Shown piece after piece: positions 1-6,505 of a stretch of DNA of 10,215 nucleotides. Every line of letters starts with the position of its first letter. Within the stretch, counting starts at the first letter, position 1. This DNA is from an uncultured Porphyromonadaceae bacterium (GTDB taxonomy: Bacteria; Bacteroidota; Bacteroidia; Bacteroidales; Muribaculaceae). The stretch lies in NCBI GenBank assembly GCA_947176285.1, contig CAMWQF010000077.1, positions 1-10,215 of the forward strand, given 5' to 3'. Under the pieces are notes generated by a model. That model was given only the letters and a program-made list of their open reading frames with translations. It was not told the DNA's origin and searched no databases. The translations under genes and the position numbers were made by a program.

Positions 1-38
1 GACCGAAGTCAACAATACTGCTCTTCCTCTCTCCTCGG

Positions 39-112
39 CGGTGCGGACGGGACTTGAACCCGCGACCTCCGGCGTGACAGGCCGGCATTCTAACCAGCTG
101 AACTACCGCACC
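39..112 (-). tRNA. tRNA-Asp (anticodon GTC)
   Basis: Read on the minus strand, the 74 nt fold as a full cloverleaf. The acceptor stem is GGTGCGG (112-106) pairing with CCGCACC (46-40). The anticodon stem CCGGC/GCCGG encloses the loop CTGTCAC, with anticodon GTC at 78-76. The T arm carries the standard TTCAAGT loop, and the D arm contains AGTTCAGCTGGTTAGA. The discriminator base is G (39), as expected for aspartate tRNA. The terminal CCA is not encoded, since the next bases are CCG, so it must be added by a nucleotidyltransferase. A consensus promoter lies upstream on the same strand. Whether more tRNAs follow past the left edge cannot be seen. Confidence 0.97.
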
Positions 113-164
113 AAGTTTCCTCTTGCGAGAGTTGCTTTCGGGCTTTATTTCCCGATTGCGAGTG

Positions 165-196
165 CAAAGTTACAACCTTTTTTCGGATTACGCAAA
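165..196 (-). promoter_or_regulatory. Bacteroidota-type promoter for tRNA-Asp
   Basis: On the minus strand a -33 element TTTG (196-193) is followed after exactly 20 nt by a -7 element TAACTTTG (172-165). This fits the Bacteroidota primary-sigma consensus TTTG-N19/21-TAnnTTTG. Transcription would start near 158, giving a leader of about 45 nt before the tRNA. That leader holds a small inverted repeat, TCGGG (138-142) and CCCGA (151-155), which may be a processing hairpin. The rest of the 113-276 gap is AT-rich. For the plus-strand TatD gene I see only a poor -7 candidate (TAAAATTG, 237-244) without a matching -33 box. Confidence 0.8.
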
Positions 197-276
197 TTTT
201 CACACAACTTTTTTTCATATTTTTTAGAATACATAGTAAAATTGAGAAAAAAACGCCCTAAGATTGTTATACAGAT

Positions 277-921
277 ATGATTCTTGATTGCCATACACAT
301 CGGAATGCGCCAGCCGCCAACGCCATTATATCGACATCGCCGATAGGATTCGCTGCGCAAGGATGCCAGGCTTGGTCAGCGGGGCTTCATCCTTGGGATC
401 TTGACCTATTTTGTGCCGACAATCTCAGAATCAAGGACGAAATTTGGGTAGAATTAGTGGCTGCTGCCGCTTCTCCATGCGTTGTTGCTATAGGGGAATG
501 CGGAATTGACCTATCACATGGAGGAATCCTTGCGACTCAGATGCTGGCTTTCAGGAAACAGGCTCTTTTGGCTGAAAGGCTAAAAAAGCCACTCATTATT
601 CATGCAGTCAAAGCACATGACATTATTACCGGAATGAAAAGAGACCTCCAGCCTGAGCAACCCTGGATCATACATGGATTCCGTAACAAGCCAACAATTG
701 CAGAGATTTATCTGAAAGCGGGCTGCTGGCTAAGTTTCGGTGAAAAATTCAGCCCTGAAGCCCTCGACATCACACCATCAGACAGATTATTGGCAGAGAC
801 CGACGAATCTACCCTTTCTATTGATGCCATCATTATGCGTCTTGAAGAATCATCCCAAAAAGATCTAAGAGACAATATTATAAAGAATGGCAATATCTTC
901 AAACAACCTCTTCAACTATAA
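277..921 (+). CDS. TatD-family metal-dependent hydrolase (compact form)
   Basis: This 214-residue protein has the metal-binding pattern of the TatD family, an amidohydrolase-like TIM-barrel group of divalent-metal nucleases and hydrolases. Visible ligand candidates in order are HxH at residues 6 and 8 (DCHTH), Glu74 in GECGID, His109 in LIIHA, His133 in IIHGF and Asp176 in ETDES. The GLHPW segment (36-40) is also typical. TatD proteins usually run to about 260 residues. This one is short, with compact loops, as in a Bacteroidota branch often called TatD-related. The ATG at 277 puts the HxH strand right at the N terminus, as expected, so the start is probably correct. The next gene begins 8 nt after the stop, suggesting cotranscription. 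DNase or other phosphoesterase activity is likely for the family, but the substrate here is unknown. Confidence 0.85.
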   Translation: MILDCHTHRNAPAANAIISTSPIGFAAQGCQAWSAGLHPWDLDLFCADNLRIKDEIWVELVAAAASPCVVAIGECGIDLSHGGILATQMLAFRKQALLAERLKKPLIIHAVKAHDIITGMKRDLQPEQPWIIHGFRNKPTIAEIYLKAGCWLSFGEKFSPEALDITPSDRLLAETDESTLSIDAIIMRLEESSQKDLRDNIIKNGNIFKQPLQL

Positions 922-929
922 AAGCATAA

Positions 930-1883
930 ATGAAAAAAACTATCCTTCTTTTATTGTCACTTGCAAATCTATGCGTCAGCGCTAATGCCCTGCGTCTTGA
1001 ACCCATAAAATATGGAGATATGGAAAACTGGGTGACAAGAAACATAACCGAATCAAAAATCATAGGCGGCAAAGGGAAAACACTTTATGAGATAGCCCCC
1101 AAAACTACCATTAACGGCAATAAGGCATATGCTAACACCGGAGGCTCTCCATGGGCTAATTCCAACGCTTACGCCAAAGTATGCGGAGTCGTAAAAGGCT
1201 CTACGACAGTTTCTCCGGCTCAGCGTGGAGGAAGCACCGTTGCCAAATGTGAAGCCAAGATGGAAGAAGTGAAAGCACTCGGCATTGTCAATATGGACGT
1301 AATGGTGGCGGGCTCAATATTCCTCGGACAACTTTTCGAGCCAGTCACATCAACAAAAGGGGCTTTCAGCAAGATGGAAATGGGAATACCCTATACAAAA
1401 CGGCCGAAAGCACTCGTATATGATTATGAAATAGTGATGCCGAAAGAAAATACACGTACTAAATCTACGGGATTCAGCAAACAAAAAACTCTTCAGGGGA
1501 GAGACAATGCAGAAGTCTACGTGCTTTTGCAACGTCGCTGGGAGGATGAAAACGGCAATATTTACGCAAAGCGTGTAGGCACAGGACGTGAACGCTACAA
1601 CAAATCCGTGCCTTGGACTAAGAAGCATGAACTTCCAATCCATTACGGCGATATCACAAAAGAATCATTCTACAAGCCTTGGATGGGGCTTCTCGATGGT
1701 GAAAAGGCTTATTATGCCCGCAACTCAAAGGGGAAACTCGTGCCGGTGCATGAAGTAGGATGGGACAACCCCAATGCCACTCCTACTCATGTATTGATGA
1801 TGGCATCCGCTTCTTGCGGCGAACCTTTCATCGGCACAGAAGGACTCACCCTCTACATCGACAACATTGCATTTGGATTTTGA
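930..1883 (+). CDS. Secreted PCMD-domain protein (putative carbohydrate metabolism domain)
   Basis: This 317-residue protein opens with a signal peptide: a KK pair, a leucine-rich core, and a likely signal peptidase I site after ANA at residue 20. Cys15 sits in LANLC, a poor lipobox, so a lipoprotein is less likely. The mature part resembles the PCMD domain common in Bacteroidota outer-surface proteins. The segment RPKALVYDYEIVMP (158-171) matches the domain's core, and the C terminus has an SCGEPFIGTEG stretch followed by LYIDNIAFGF, the usual closing strand with an Asp-Asn pair. PCMD proteins are beta-sandwich proteins linked to glycan binding by genomic context only; a reaction is not established. 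It follows the TatD gene by 8 nt. No SusC/SusD pair or glycoside hydrolase lies nearby, so its glycan, if any, cannot be inferred. Confidence 0.72.
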   Translation: MKKTILLLLSLANLCVSANALRLEPIKYGDMENWVTRNITESKIIGGKGKTLYEIAPKTTINGNKAYANTGGSPWANSNAYAKVCGVVKGSTTVSPAQRGGSTVAKCEAKMEEVKALGIVNMDVMVAGSIFLGQLFEPVTSTKGAFSKMEMGIPYTKRPKALVYDYEIVMPKENTRTKSTGFSKQKTLQGRDNAEVYVLLQRRWEDENGNIYAKRVGTGRERYNKSVPWTKKHELPIHYGDITKESFYKPWMGLLDGEKAYYARNSKGKLVPVHEVGWDNPNATPTHVLMMASASCGEPFIGTEGLTLYIDNIAFGF

Positions 1884-1907
1884 CAATTTGAAACAGACCT
1901 ATATAAG

Positions 1908-1979
1908 ATAAATAAGACTAATTAGGCTAATTAGACCAATTAGACTAATTAGACCAATTAGACTAATAAGTTGAATAAG
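1908..1979. repeat. 9-bp tandem repeat array, about 8 units
   Basis: Six clear 9-bp units lie head to tail at 1917-1970: ACTAATTAG, GCTAATTAG, ACCAATTAG, ACTAATTAG, ACCAATTAG, ACTAATAAG. Each neighbour differs by only one or two bases. Weaker units flank them on both sides, ATAAATAAG (1908-1916) and TTGAATAAG (1971-1979). Several units contain the 8-bp palindrome CTAATTAG. The array fills the middle of the 138-bp gap between the PCMD gene (stop at 1883) and dapB (start at 2022), ending about 42 bp before the dapB start. I see no good promoter in the gap. The closest is TTTG (1887-1890) with a weak TAAATAAG (1909-1916) overlapping the first units. Confidence 0.9.
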
Positions 1980-2021
1980 CACCCCAATAATACTCATCAC
2001 CCAAATCTAAAATAAAAGATA

Positions 2022-2825
2022 ATGAAAATAGCAATAATAGGATATGGCAAAATGGGCCATATGATTGAAAGCATCGCCCGAGAACGAGGACATGAGATAA
2101 GTGTAATCATTGATGTTGAGAATGAAGCGGACTTAGACTCAAAGGCGTTCCGTAAGTCGGACGTTGCCATTGAGTTCACACGTCCCGACACAGCCGTCAA
2201 CAACCTTCTTCGCTGCTTCTCGGCAGGAGTGCCGGTAGTGTGTGGCACTACGGGATGGCTCGACTCTCTTCAGGCAGTCAAGTCGGTATGCGAAAGCGGG
2301 AAGGGTGCCCTTTTATATAGTTCCAACTTCTCAATCGGTGTAAATATATTTGAGGCTGTAAACCGTTATCTTGCCGGGATTATGAACGGCTATCCTCAAT
2401 ATACCCCTTCTATGGAGGAAGTGCACCATATCCACAAACTTGACCATCCTTCCGGCACAGCAATCACAATTGCCGAGGAACTAATTGCTGCATCAAACAA
2501 AGTAGACAACTGGAAAGAGACACCGGAAACTTCCGAGGTCACTGCCAACTCTGACATCTCTGAAAATTCTGACAACTCAAAAACCTTATACATTTCACAC
2601 CGCCGCGAAGGTGAAGTGCCGGGTATCCACACCGTGACATGGGATTCTCCTCAAGATACCATCACCATATCCCACTCTGCAAAAAGCCGCGAGGGTTTTG
2701 CCCTCGGAGCAGTTCTCGCCGCCGAGTGGCTGGCTGAGAAATGCAAGAAATTCTCTGTAGGGCCTCTCAAACTTGGCTCAGGACAGACAGGATTCTTCAC
2801 AATGAAAGACATGCTCAAGTTCTAA
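2022..2825 (+). CDS. dapB: 4-hydroxy-tetrahydrodipicolinate reductase
   Basis: DapB catalyses the NAD(P)H-dependent reduction step of the diaminopimelate/lysine pathway in the cytoplasm, feeding both lysine and peptidoglycan. The 267-residue protein shows the N-terminal Rossmann motif GYGKMG (7-12), the CGTTGW segment (74-79), SNFSIGVN (101-108), and the signature EVHHIHKLDHPSGTA (133-147). In that signature His135, His136 and Lys139 correspond to the E. coli catalytic His159/His160/Lys163 region. REGEVPGIH (196-203) and the C-terminal GFALGAVLAAEWL follow. Between the signature and the RREG segment lies a low-complexity Ser/Asn/Asp/Glu stretch (about 165-187) that looks like a surface-loop expansion. 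The ATG at 2022 starts directly with the first Rossmann strand, so the start is secure. The gene heads a same-strand cluster with lepB and the WbqC gene. Confidence 0.96.
   Translation: MKIAIIGYGKMGHMIESIARERGHEISVIIDVENEADLDSKAFRKSDVAIEFTRPDTAVNNLLRCFSAGVPVVCGTTGWLDSLQAVKSVCESGKGALLYSSNFSIGVNIFEAVNRYLAGIMNGYPQYTPSMEEVHHIHKLDHPSGTAITIAEELIAASNKVDNWKETPETSEVTANSDISENSDNSKTLYISHRREGEVPGIHTVTWDSPQDTITISHSAKSREGFALGAVLAAEWLAEKCKKFSVGPLKLGSGQTGFFTMKDMLKF
2550..2576 (+). repeat. In-frame 9-bp triplication inside dapB
   Basis: Three adjacent 9-bp units, TCTGACATC, TCTGAAAAT and TCTGACAAC, encode the tripeptides SDI, SEN and SDN. They sit in the low-complexity loop of DapB between the PSGTA signature and the RREG segment. 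The unit length preserves the reading frame, so gain or loss of copies would alter only loop length. Confidence 0.7.
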
Positions 2826-2860
2826 ACTATCCATCTTGCTTCTCCCTTCACTCTCCACTC

Positions 2861-2895
2861 TTTGACTTATTTGGCATTATGCGCAATAAGTCAAA
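2861..2895. repeat. 11-bp perfect inverted repeat upstream of lepB
   Basis: TTTGACTTATT (2861-2871) and AATAAGTCAAA (2885-2895) are exact inverse complements separated by 13 nt. They lie in the 92-bp gap between dapB and the chosen lepB start. In RNA this would form an AT-rich hairpin in the lepB leader. It is not followed by a T-run, so it does not look like a simple intrinsic terminator. An in-frame ATG at 2879 falls inside the loop, which makes it an unlikely translation start. Confidence 0.6.
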
Positions 2896-2917
2896 AACTC
2901 CTACGTTAAATATTATT

Positions 2918-4348
2918 ATGAATTCATTTATTTCTGACCTTCGTAATCGATTGAAAGCAGTGCGACCCACACGCTGGGTGCGTTTCGGAATAGTGTCGCT
3001 CATATTCTTCTTATGGGTGATATGGATGCAGAATGCATGGCTCTTGTTGTTATGGCTTCTGCTCGTTGACATATATATCACGGGCTATATTCCTTGGACT
3101 TGGTGGAAAAAGACAAAGGAACCGGTACGCACCGTATTCTCATGGATTGATGCAATCATCTACGCTCTAATCCTTGTCTATTTCATTTTTGCTTTCATAG
3201 GACAGAATTATAAGATTCCTTCTTCTTCGCTTGAAAAATCATTGCTCGTAGGAGACTACTTATGGGTCAACAAAACGATCTACGGACCACGCGTGCCGCA
3301 GACACCCCTGCATTTTCCACTTGCCCAACACACTCTCCCCATCATCAATACAAAAAGTTATATTGATGAGCCGCAGTTGAAATACCATCGGCTCTCCGGC
3401 CTACGCAATATCGAACGCGGCGACATAGTAGTGTTCAACTATCCAAATGGCGACACAGTTGCCACCAAGGTGCCAAATCCCGATTATTATCAAATCTGCT
3501 ATGAACTGAAACGAAGGGGGATTGAAGACCCAAAAGCCTATATAAAAGCCAACAAGGCCATGTTTGGCGACATCGTAGTCCGACCTGTAGACCGAAGGGA
3601 AAACTATGTGAAGCGAGCAATAGGACTTCCGGGAGAGCGTCTACAGATAAAGGATGACGTAATATATATTAATGGAGAGCCAATAGAAGATGCAGAGAAT
3701 GTGCAATACAACTATGTGATTCCGGTAAAAGGTCCCATATCACTTGAAAAATGGCAGTCGATCGGAGTGCGTGCCGAAGACCATGGCAACGCTCCCATTC
3801 AAGTCGACGGAATCCCTTATATGTTCTACGACGTGCCTCTCACTAAGGATGCAAAATCCATCGTCGAAACTTGGACGGAAGTGGACGGAGAACTTATAAA
3901 AGAGTCAAAGACCGGGTTCTACGACCTTGGAGGCATGTTCCCACTCGGCAACAATTACGGTTGGACGCGTCCAGACATGGGTGAAATATGGATTCCAAAG
4001 AAAGGTGGCACACTAAAACTGACCCTTTATAATCTGCCGGTGTATGAGCGTGCCATTCGCGCATACGAAGGCAACGATCTGCAGGTGAAAGATGGCAAAA
4101 TCTACATCAATGGGAAGGAAACCGACCAATATACGTTCAAGATGGACTATTATTGGATGCAAGGCGACAACCGCGACCGCTCAGCCGACTCCAGATATTG
4201 GGGATTCGTGCCGGAAGATCACATTGTCGGAAGCCCAATGTTCATCCTAGCCTCATTTGATGAAGAGAAGGGCCTGTTCGACGGAAAAATCCGCTGGAAC
4301 CGCATCCTACGCAATGCCAATCCGGACAAGGAAACAAAATGGAAATAA
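2918..4348 (+). CDS. lepB: Signal peptidase I (S26 family), large Bacteroidota form
   Basis: LepB removes signal peptides from exported proteins at the outer face of the inner membrane. From the ATG at 2918 the protein has 476 residues. Hydrophobic segments lie at about 22-58 (probably two passes) and 77-96. The catalytic serine is Ser104 in IPSSSLEKSLLVGDYLWVNK (100-119), the general-base lysine is Lys232 in YVKRAIGLPGE (230-240), and the box E motif GDNRDRSADSRYWG spans 416-429. Between boxes D and E lies a long insertion, the reason for its size against about 320 residues in E. coli. The frame is open back to 2741, but that start would overlap dapB by 85 bp and replace the usual short N terminus. 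The ATG at 2879 sits in a hairpin loop. The start at 2918 follows an AT-rich stretch and is preferred. The gene overlaps the next one by 10 bp. Confidence 0.94.
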   Translation: MNSFISDLRNRLKAVRPTRWVRFGIVSLIFFLWVIWMQNAWLLLLWLLLVDIYITGYIPWTWWKKTKEPVRTVFSWIDAIIYALILVYFIFAFIGQNYKIPSSSLEKSLLVGDYLWVNKTIYGPRVPQTPLHFPLAQHTLPIINTKSYIDEPQLKYHRLSGLRNIERGDIVVFNYPNGDTVATKVPNPDYYQICYELKRRGIEDPKAYIKANKAMFGDIVVRPVDRRENYVKRAIGLPGERLQIKDDVIYINGEPIEDAENVQYNYVIPVKGPISLEKWQSIGVRAEDHGNAPIQVDGIPYMFYDVPLTKDAKSIVETWTEVDGELIKESKTGFYDLGGMFPLGNNYGWTRPDMGEIWIPKKGGTLKLTLYNLPVYERAIRAYEGNDLQVKDGKIYINGKETDQYTFKMDYYWMQGDNRDRSADSRYWGFVPEDHIVGSPMFILASFDEEKGLFDGKIRWNRILRNANPDKETKWK

Positions 4349-4860
4349 CACCTCCCTATCTTGCTTCCACCATTTGGCTTCAAGGCAAAATCCCATCATA
4401 TTCAATCAAAACCCGAGACTATACGCGAACTCTGATTGAATCAAACAATCCCGATGGGATGGTGCTGACGGTGCCTGTCGCAGGAGGGAGTTCCGCCGTA
4501 AAGCGAATGAGTCCGGAAAGTCTGGAAATTTCAGGACATGGCGACTGGACAAGAATCCATCTCGGAGCAATAGAAGCAGCATATGGAAAAGAACCATATT
4601 TTGAGCATTTTTTTCCGGAAATAGCATCGCTTATCGGGCATTATCCGCAACATCTTGCCACACTTAACGTTTTATTGATGGAAAGGATGATGGATTTCGT
4701 CAGATATAGAGATGCTATCGAAGACATATTACGGCTAAGAAAATCAAATCCGGCAAGATGCCACGACATAACACGCAGATTGGAGATAAAAATCGATCTT
4801 AGCCACTCCTTTTTAGAGCCTCTCTTCCGACTCGGGCCTGATGCCATCTTCCTCCTTTGA
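4339..4860 (+). CDS. WbqC-family protein
   Basis: This 173-residue protein resembles the WbqC-like family, named after a gene in an O-antigen cluster and of unknown biochemical role. Supporting segments are the N-terminal IKTRDYTRTLIES, the LTVPV strand (43-47), the family core from DWTRIHLGAIEAAYG to PYFEHFFPEI (69-95), and a C-terminal LSHSFLEPLFRLGPDAIFL that looks like a diverged version of the family's LSxxDLLFNxGPEA ending. It is somewhat shorter than the roughly 200 residues usual for the family. The start codon lies inside the end of lepB (ATGGAAATAA, 10-bp overlap), pointing to translational coupling. Placement of a WbqC gene just after dapB and lepB is a recurring Bacteroidota arrangement, as I recall it. 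A link to surface polysaccharide is suggested only by the family name. Confidence 0.75.
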   Translation: MEITPPYLASTIWLQGKIPSYSIKTRDYTRTLIESNNPDGMVLTVPVAGGSSAVKRMSPESLEISGHGDWTRIHLGAIEAAYGKEPYFEHFFPEIASLIGHYPQHLATLNVLLMERMMDFVRYRDAIEDILRLRKSNPARCHDITRRLEIKIDLSHSFLEPLFRLGPDAIFLL

Positions 4861-4882
4861 CTTGACAATTATGAATTTTGCA

Positions 4883-4899
4883 TTATGAATTATGCATTA
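4883..4899 (+). repeat. Dispersed AT-rich repeat, copy 1
   Basis: TTATGAATTATGCATTA is identical to 10080-10096 (17 bp). A partly overlapping TGCATTATGAAT (4879-4890) recurs inverted at 10036-10047. Just upstream, AATTATGAATT (4867-4877) is a further degenerate unit. Short ATTATGAATTATG-like repeats are common between Bacteroidota genes. Here the unit contains the ATG of the DUF4294 gene. Confidence 0.7.
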
Positions 4900-5526
4900 A
4901 GAATAATATTGACCCTGCTTTTAGCTGCCGTAGCATTCGGGAGTCGCGCTGCCGTGCCTGAGATTCCGGAATATAAAGGGGATCTAAAGGTAAAGGTCAA
5001 TCCAATCAAAGGCTACTATCGTTTCGTTGACGAATACGGAGACTCCGTCCGCATGACCATTTTCAAGGATTTCCATGTCTATCCTCCTATGAAGTTCAAA
5101 AACAAAAAGCAGGAAGACTTTTACTGGAAAACAGTGCGCGACGTGCGCAAGACACTCCCCTATGCCAAACTTGCATTCGCCACTCTCTGCGAGACATATG
5201 AATACATCCTCACAATTCCTGACGAAAAGACACGTGAGAAGCATCTCAAGCGTCTTGAAAAAGACATTTTTGAGCAATACAAGCCCGTTGTCAAAACTAT
5301 GACAAAAAACCAAGGGAAAATCCTATTGAAACTCATAAACCGCGAGACCGACCAGAGTTCCTTCAGCATCGTAAAAGCCTTTTTAGGAAGTTTCAGAGCC
5401 GGGTTCTGGCAAACATTTGGAAAATTCTTCGGCATGAACATGAAAGCAGGATTTCATCCGGATTCAAACAAAGATGATGCAATGATCGATCGCATCGCAT
5501 TTCTAATAGAACAAGGGCAACTCTAA
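4885..5526 (+). CDS. Secreted DUF4294-domain protein
   Basis: This 213-residue protein begins with a signal peptide: hydrophobic core RIILTLLLAAVAFG, likely cleavage after SRA at residue 22. The rest fits DUF4294, a Bacteroidota family of unknown function. The signs are a YWKTVRDVRKTLPYAKLA segment (80-97), a charged helical stretch (112-140), QGKILLKLINRET (143-155), and FRAGFWQTFGKFFG (170-183). The predicted product is periplasmic or surface-associated. I do not see catalytic residues that would suggest a reaction. The gene lies 24 nt after the WbqC gene on the same strand and may be the last member of the dapB-lepB cluster. The ATG at 4885 is the only nearby in-frame start that retains the signal peptide; the ATG at 4871 hits a stop after five codons. 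The start codon and first codons overlap a dispersed repeat. Confidence 0.8.
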   Translation: MNYALRIILTLLLAAVAFGSRAAVPEIPEYKGDLKVKVNPIKGYYRFVDEYGDSVRMTIFKDFHVYPPMKFKNKKQEDFYWKTVRDVRKTLPYAKLAFATLCETYEYILTIPDEKTREKHLKRLEKDIFEQYKPVVKTMTKNQGKILLKLINRETDQSSFSIVKAFLGSFRAGFWQTFGKFFGMNMKAGFHPDSNKDDAMIDRIAFLIEQGQL

Positions 5527-5551
5527 CACCCTCATTATGATTAGCCGTGGA

Positions 5552-6505
5552 CTAAGACCGAGCCACTAACAGAGTCCCTTTCCCATTCAAGCGGAAAGAA
5601 GTCAGAGCAGCCGGCACCAGCACAGTCTCCCCTTTTTTTATCTTCATTTCCTCTACATTTACTTCCCCGTCAAGGCACATCACCACTGTAAATGAAGAAT
5701 CGCTAAATTGCAGCTGCAACTCCCCGTCAAGCAGAATACGGTTGACCGCGAAATGATCGCACCTTGCAATCTCAACGTCGGCCAGATTGCTATCTGCAGG
5801 GGTGCTTTTATAATCATCGTAATAAGTATAGTCTATTGCATCCATAGCCAACTCAGTATGCAGTTCGCGAGTATTGCCCTGAGCATCCCTACGATCATAG
5901 TCATAGATTCGATAGGTGATATCGCTCGACTCTTGAACTTCGGCAAGCATATTTCCCGCGCCTATGGCATGCACCCTCCCTGCCGGAAGAAAAAAGACAT
6001 CCCCGGGATGCGAGTCATGCACAGCGAGCACTTCCTCAATCGTGTTCTTTTTCACCCTTTCCACATACTCATCGGCTGTCATTTCACGATTAAGACCTGA
6101 ATATATCTTAGCCCCACTTTCAGAATCGATTATATACCACATCTCCGTCTTCCCAAGACTATCATGACGCTCCTTGGCAAGCACATCGTCGGGATGCACC
6201 TGCACAGAAAGATTATCGTTGGCATCGATCAGTTTCACAAGAAGAGGAAATTTCCCGTCATATCTTTCCATAACTTCCTTGCCAAGGAGTTGGGGACCAA
6301 AACTATCAATGAGTTCCGTAATACTCATACCTTTATAGGGACCATCGGCAACGATTGATTCGTGTCCCGGGACAGCCGAGATTTCCCAACTTTCCCCAAC
6401 ATTTGCCTCCGTCTGCTCTATACCTTTGTAATTGCAGATTTTTTCACCACCCCATATCACACTTTTAAGATATGGAACAAATTTTATGGGATTTTTCTTA
6501 ATCAT
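5552..6505 (-). CDS. manA: Mannose-6-phosphate isomerase, class I
   Basis: ManA interconverts mannose-6-phosphate and fructose-6-phosphate in the cytoplasm, linking mannose use or GDP-mannose supply to glycolysis. From the ATG at 6505 it has 317 residues, typical of the short bacterial class I enzymes. Zinc-site residues are visible: Gln102 and His104 in SVQVHPDD (100-107), Glu121 in KTEMWY, and His179 in PAGRVHAIGAGN (174-185). TYRIYDYDR (197-205) carries the active-site arginine region. The C terminus is a second cupin-like fold. An upstream in-frame ATG at 6520 would add MRRKK. The start at 6505 is preferred because AGGAGG lies 6 nt before it and the ATG overlaps the end of the kinase gene (8 bp), a usual coupled arrangement. 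That purine run also encodes the kinase's Glu-rich tail, so its ribosome-binding role is uncertain. It converges with the DUF4294 gene across 25 nt, where I see no terminator. Confidence 0.93.
   Translation of the reverse strand: MIKKNPIKFVPYLKSVIWGGEKICNYKGIEQTEANVGESWEISAVPGHESIVADGPYKGMSITELIDSFGPQLLGKEVMERYDGKFPLLVKLIDANDNLSVQVHPDDVLAKERHDSLGKTEMWYIIDSESGAKIYSGLNREMTADEYVERVKKNTIEEVLAVHDSHPGDVFFLPAGRVHAIGAGNMLAEVQESSDITYRIYDYDRRDAQGNTRELHTELAMDAIDYTYYDDYKSTPADSNLADVEIARCDHFAVNRILLDGELQLQFSDSSFTVVMCLDGEVNVEEMKIKKGETVLVPAALTSFRLNGKGTLLVARS

Noticed and set aside
41..280. Plus-strand 79-codon open frame across the tRNA gene
   Set aside because: It is read through the antisense of tRNA-Asp and its promoter region and ends inside the TatD start. 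It has no protein-like features.
1908..1979. The 9-bp array as a CRISPR
   Set aside because: The units are contiguous with no spacers, far shorter than CRISPR repeats, and no cas genes are present.
2741..2917. N-terminal extension of lepB reaching back into dapB
   Set aside because: The extra 59 residues overlap dapB by 85 bp, look unlike signal peptidase N termini, and cross a hairpin. The frame is merely open.
4984..5441. Two minus-strand open frames (109 and 93 codons) antisense to the DUF4294 gene
   Set aside because: Both lie inside a gene with a signal peptide and family motifs. Neither translation shows a recognisable domain.
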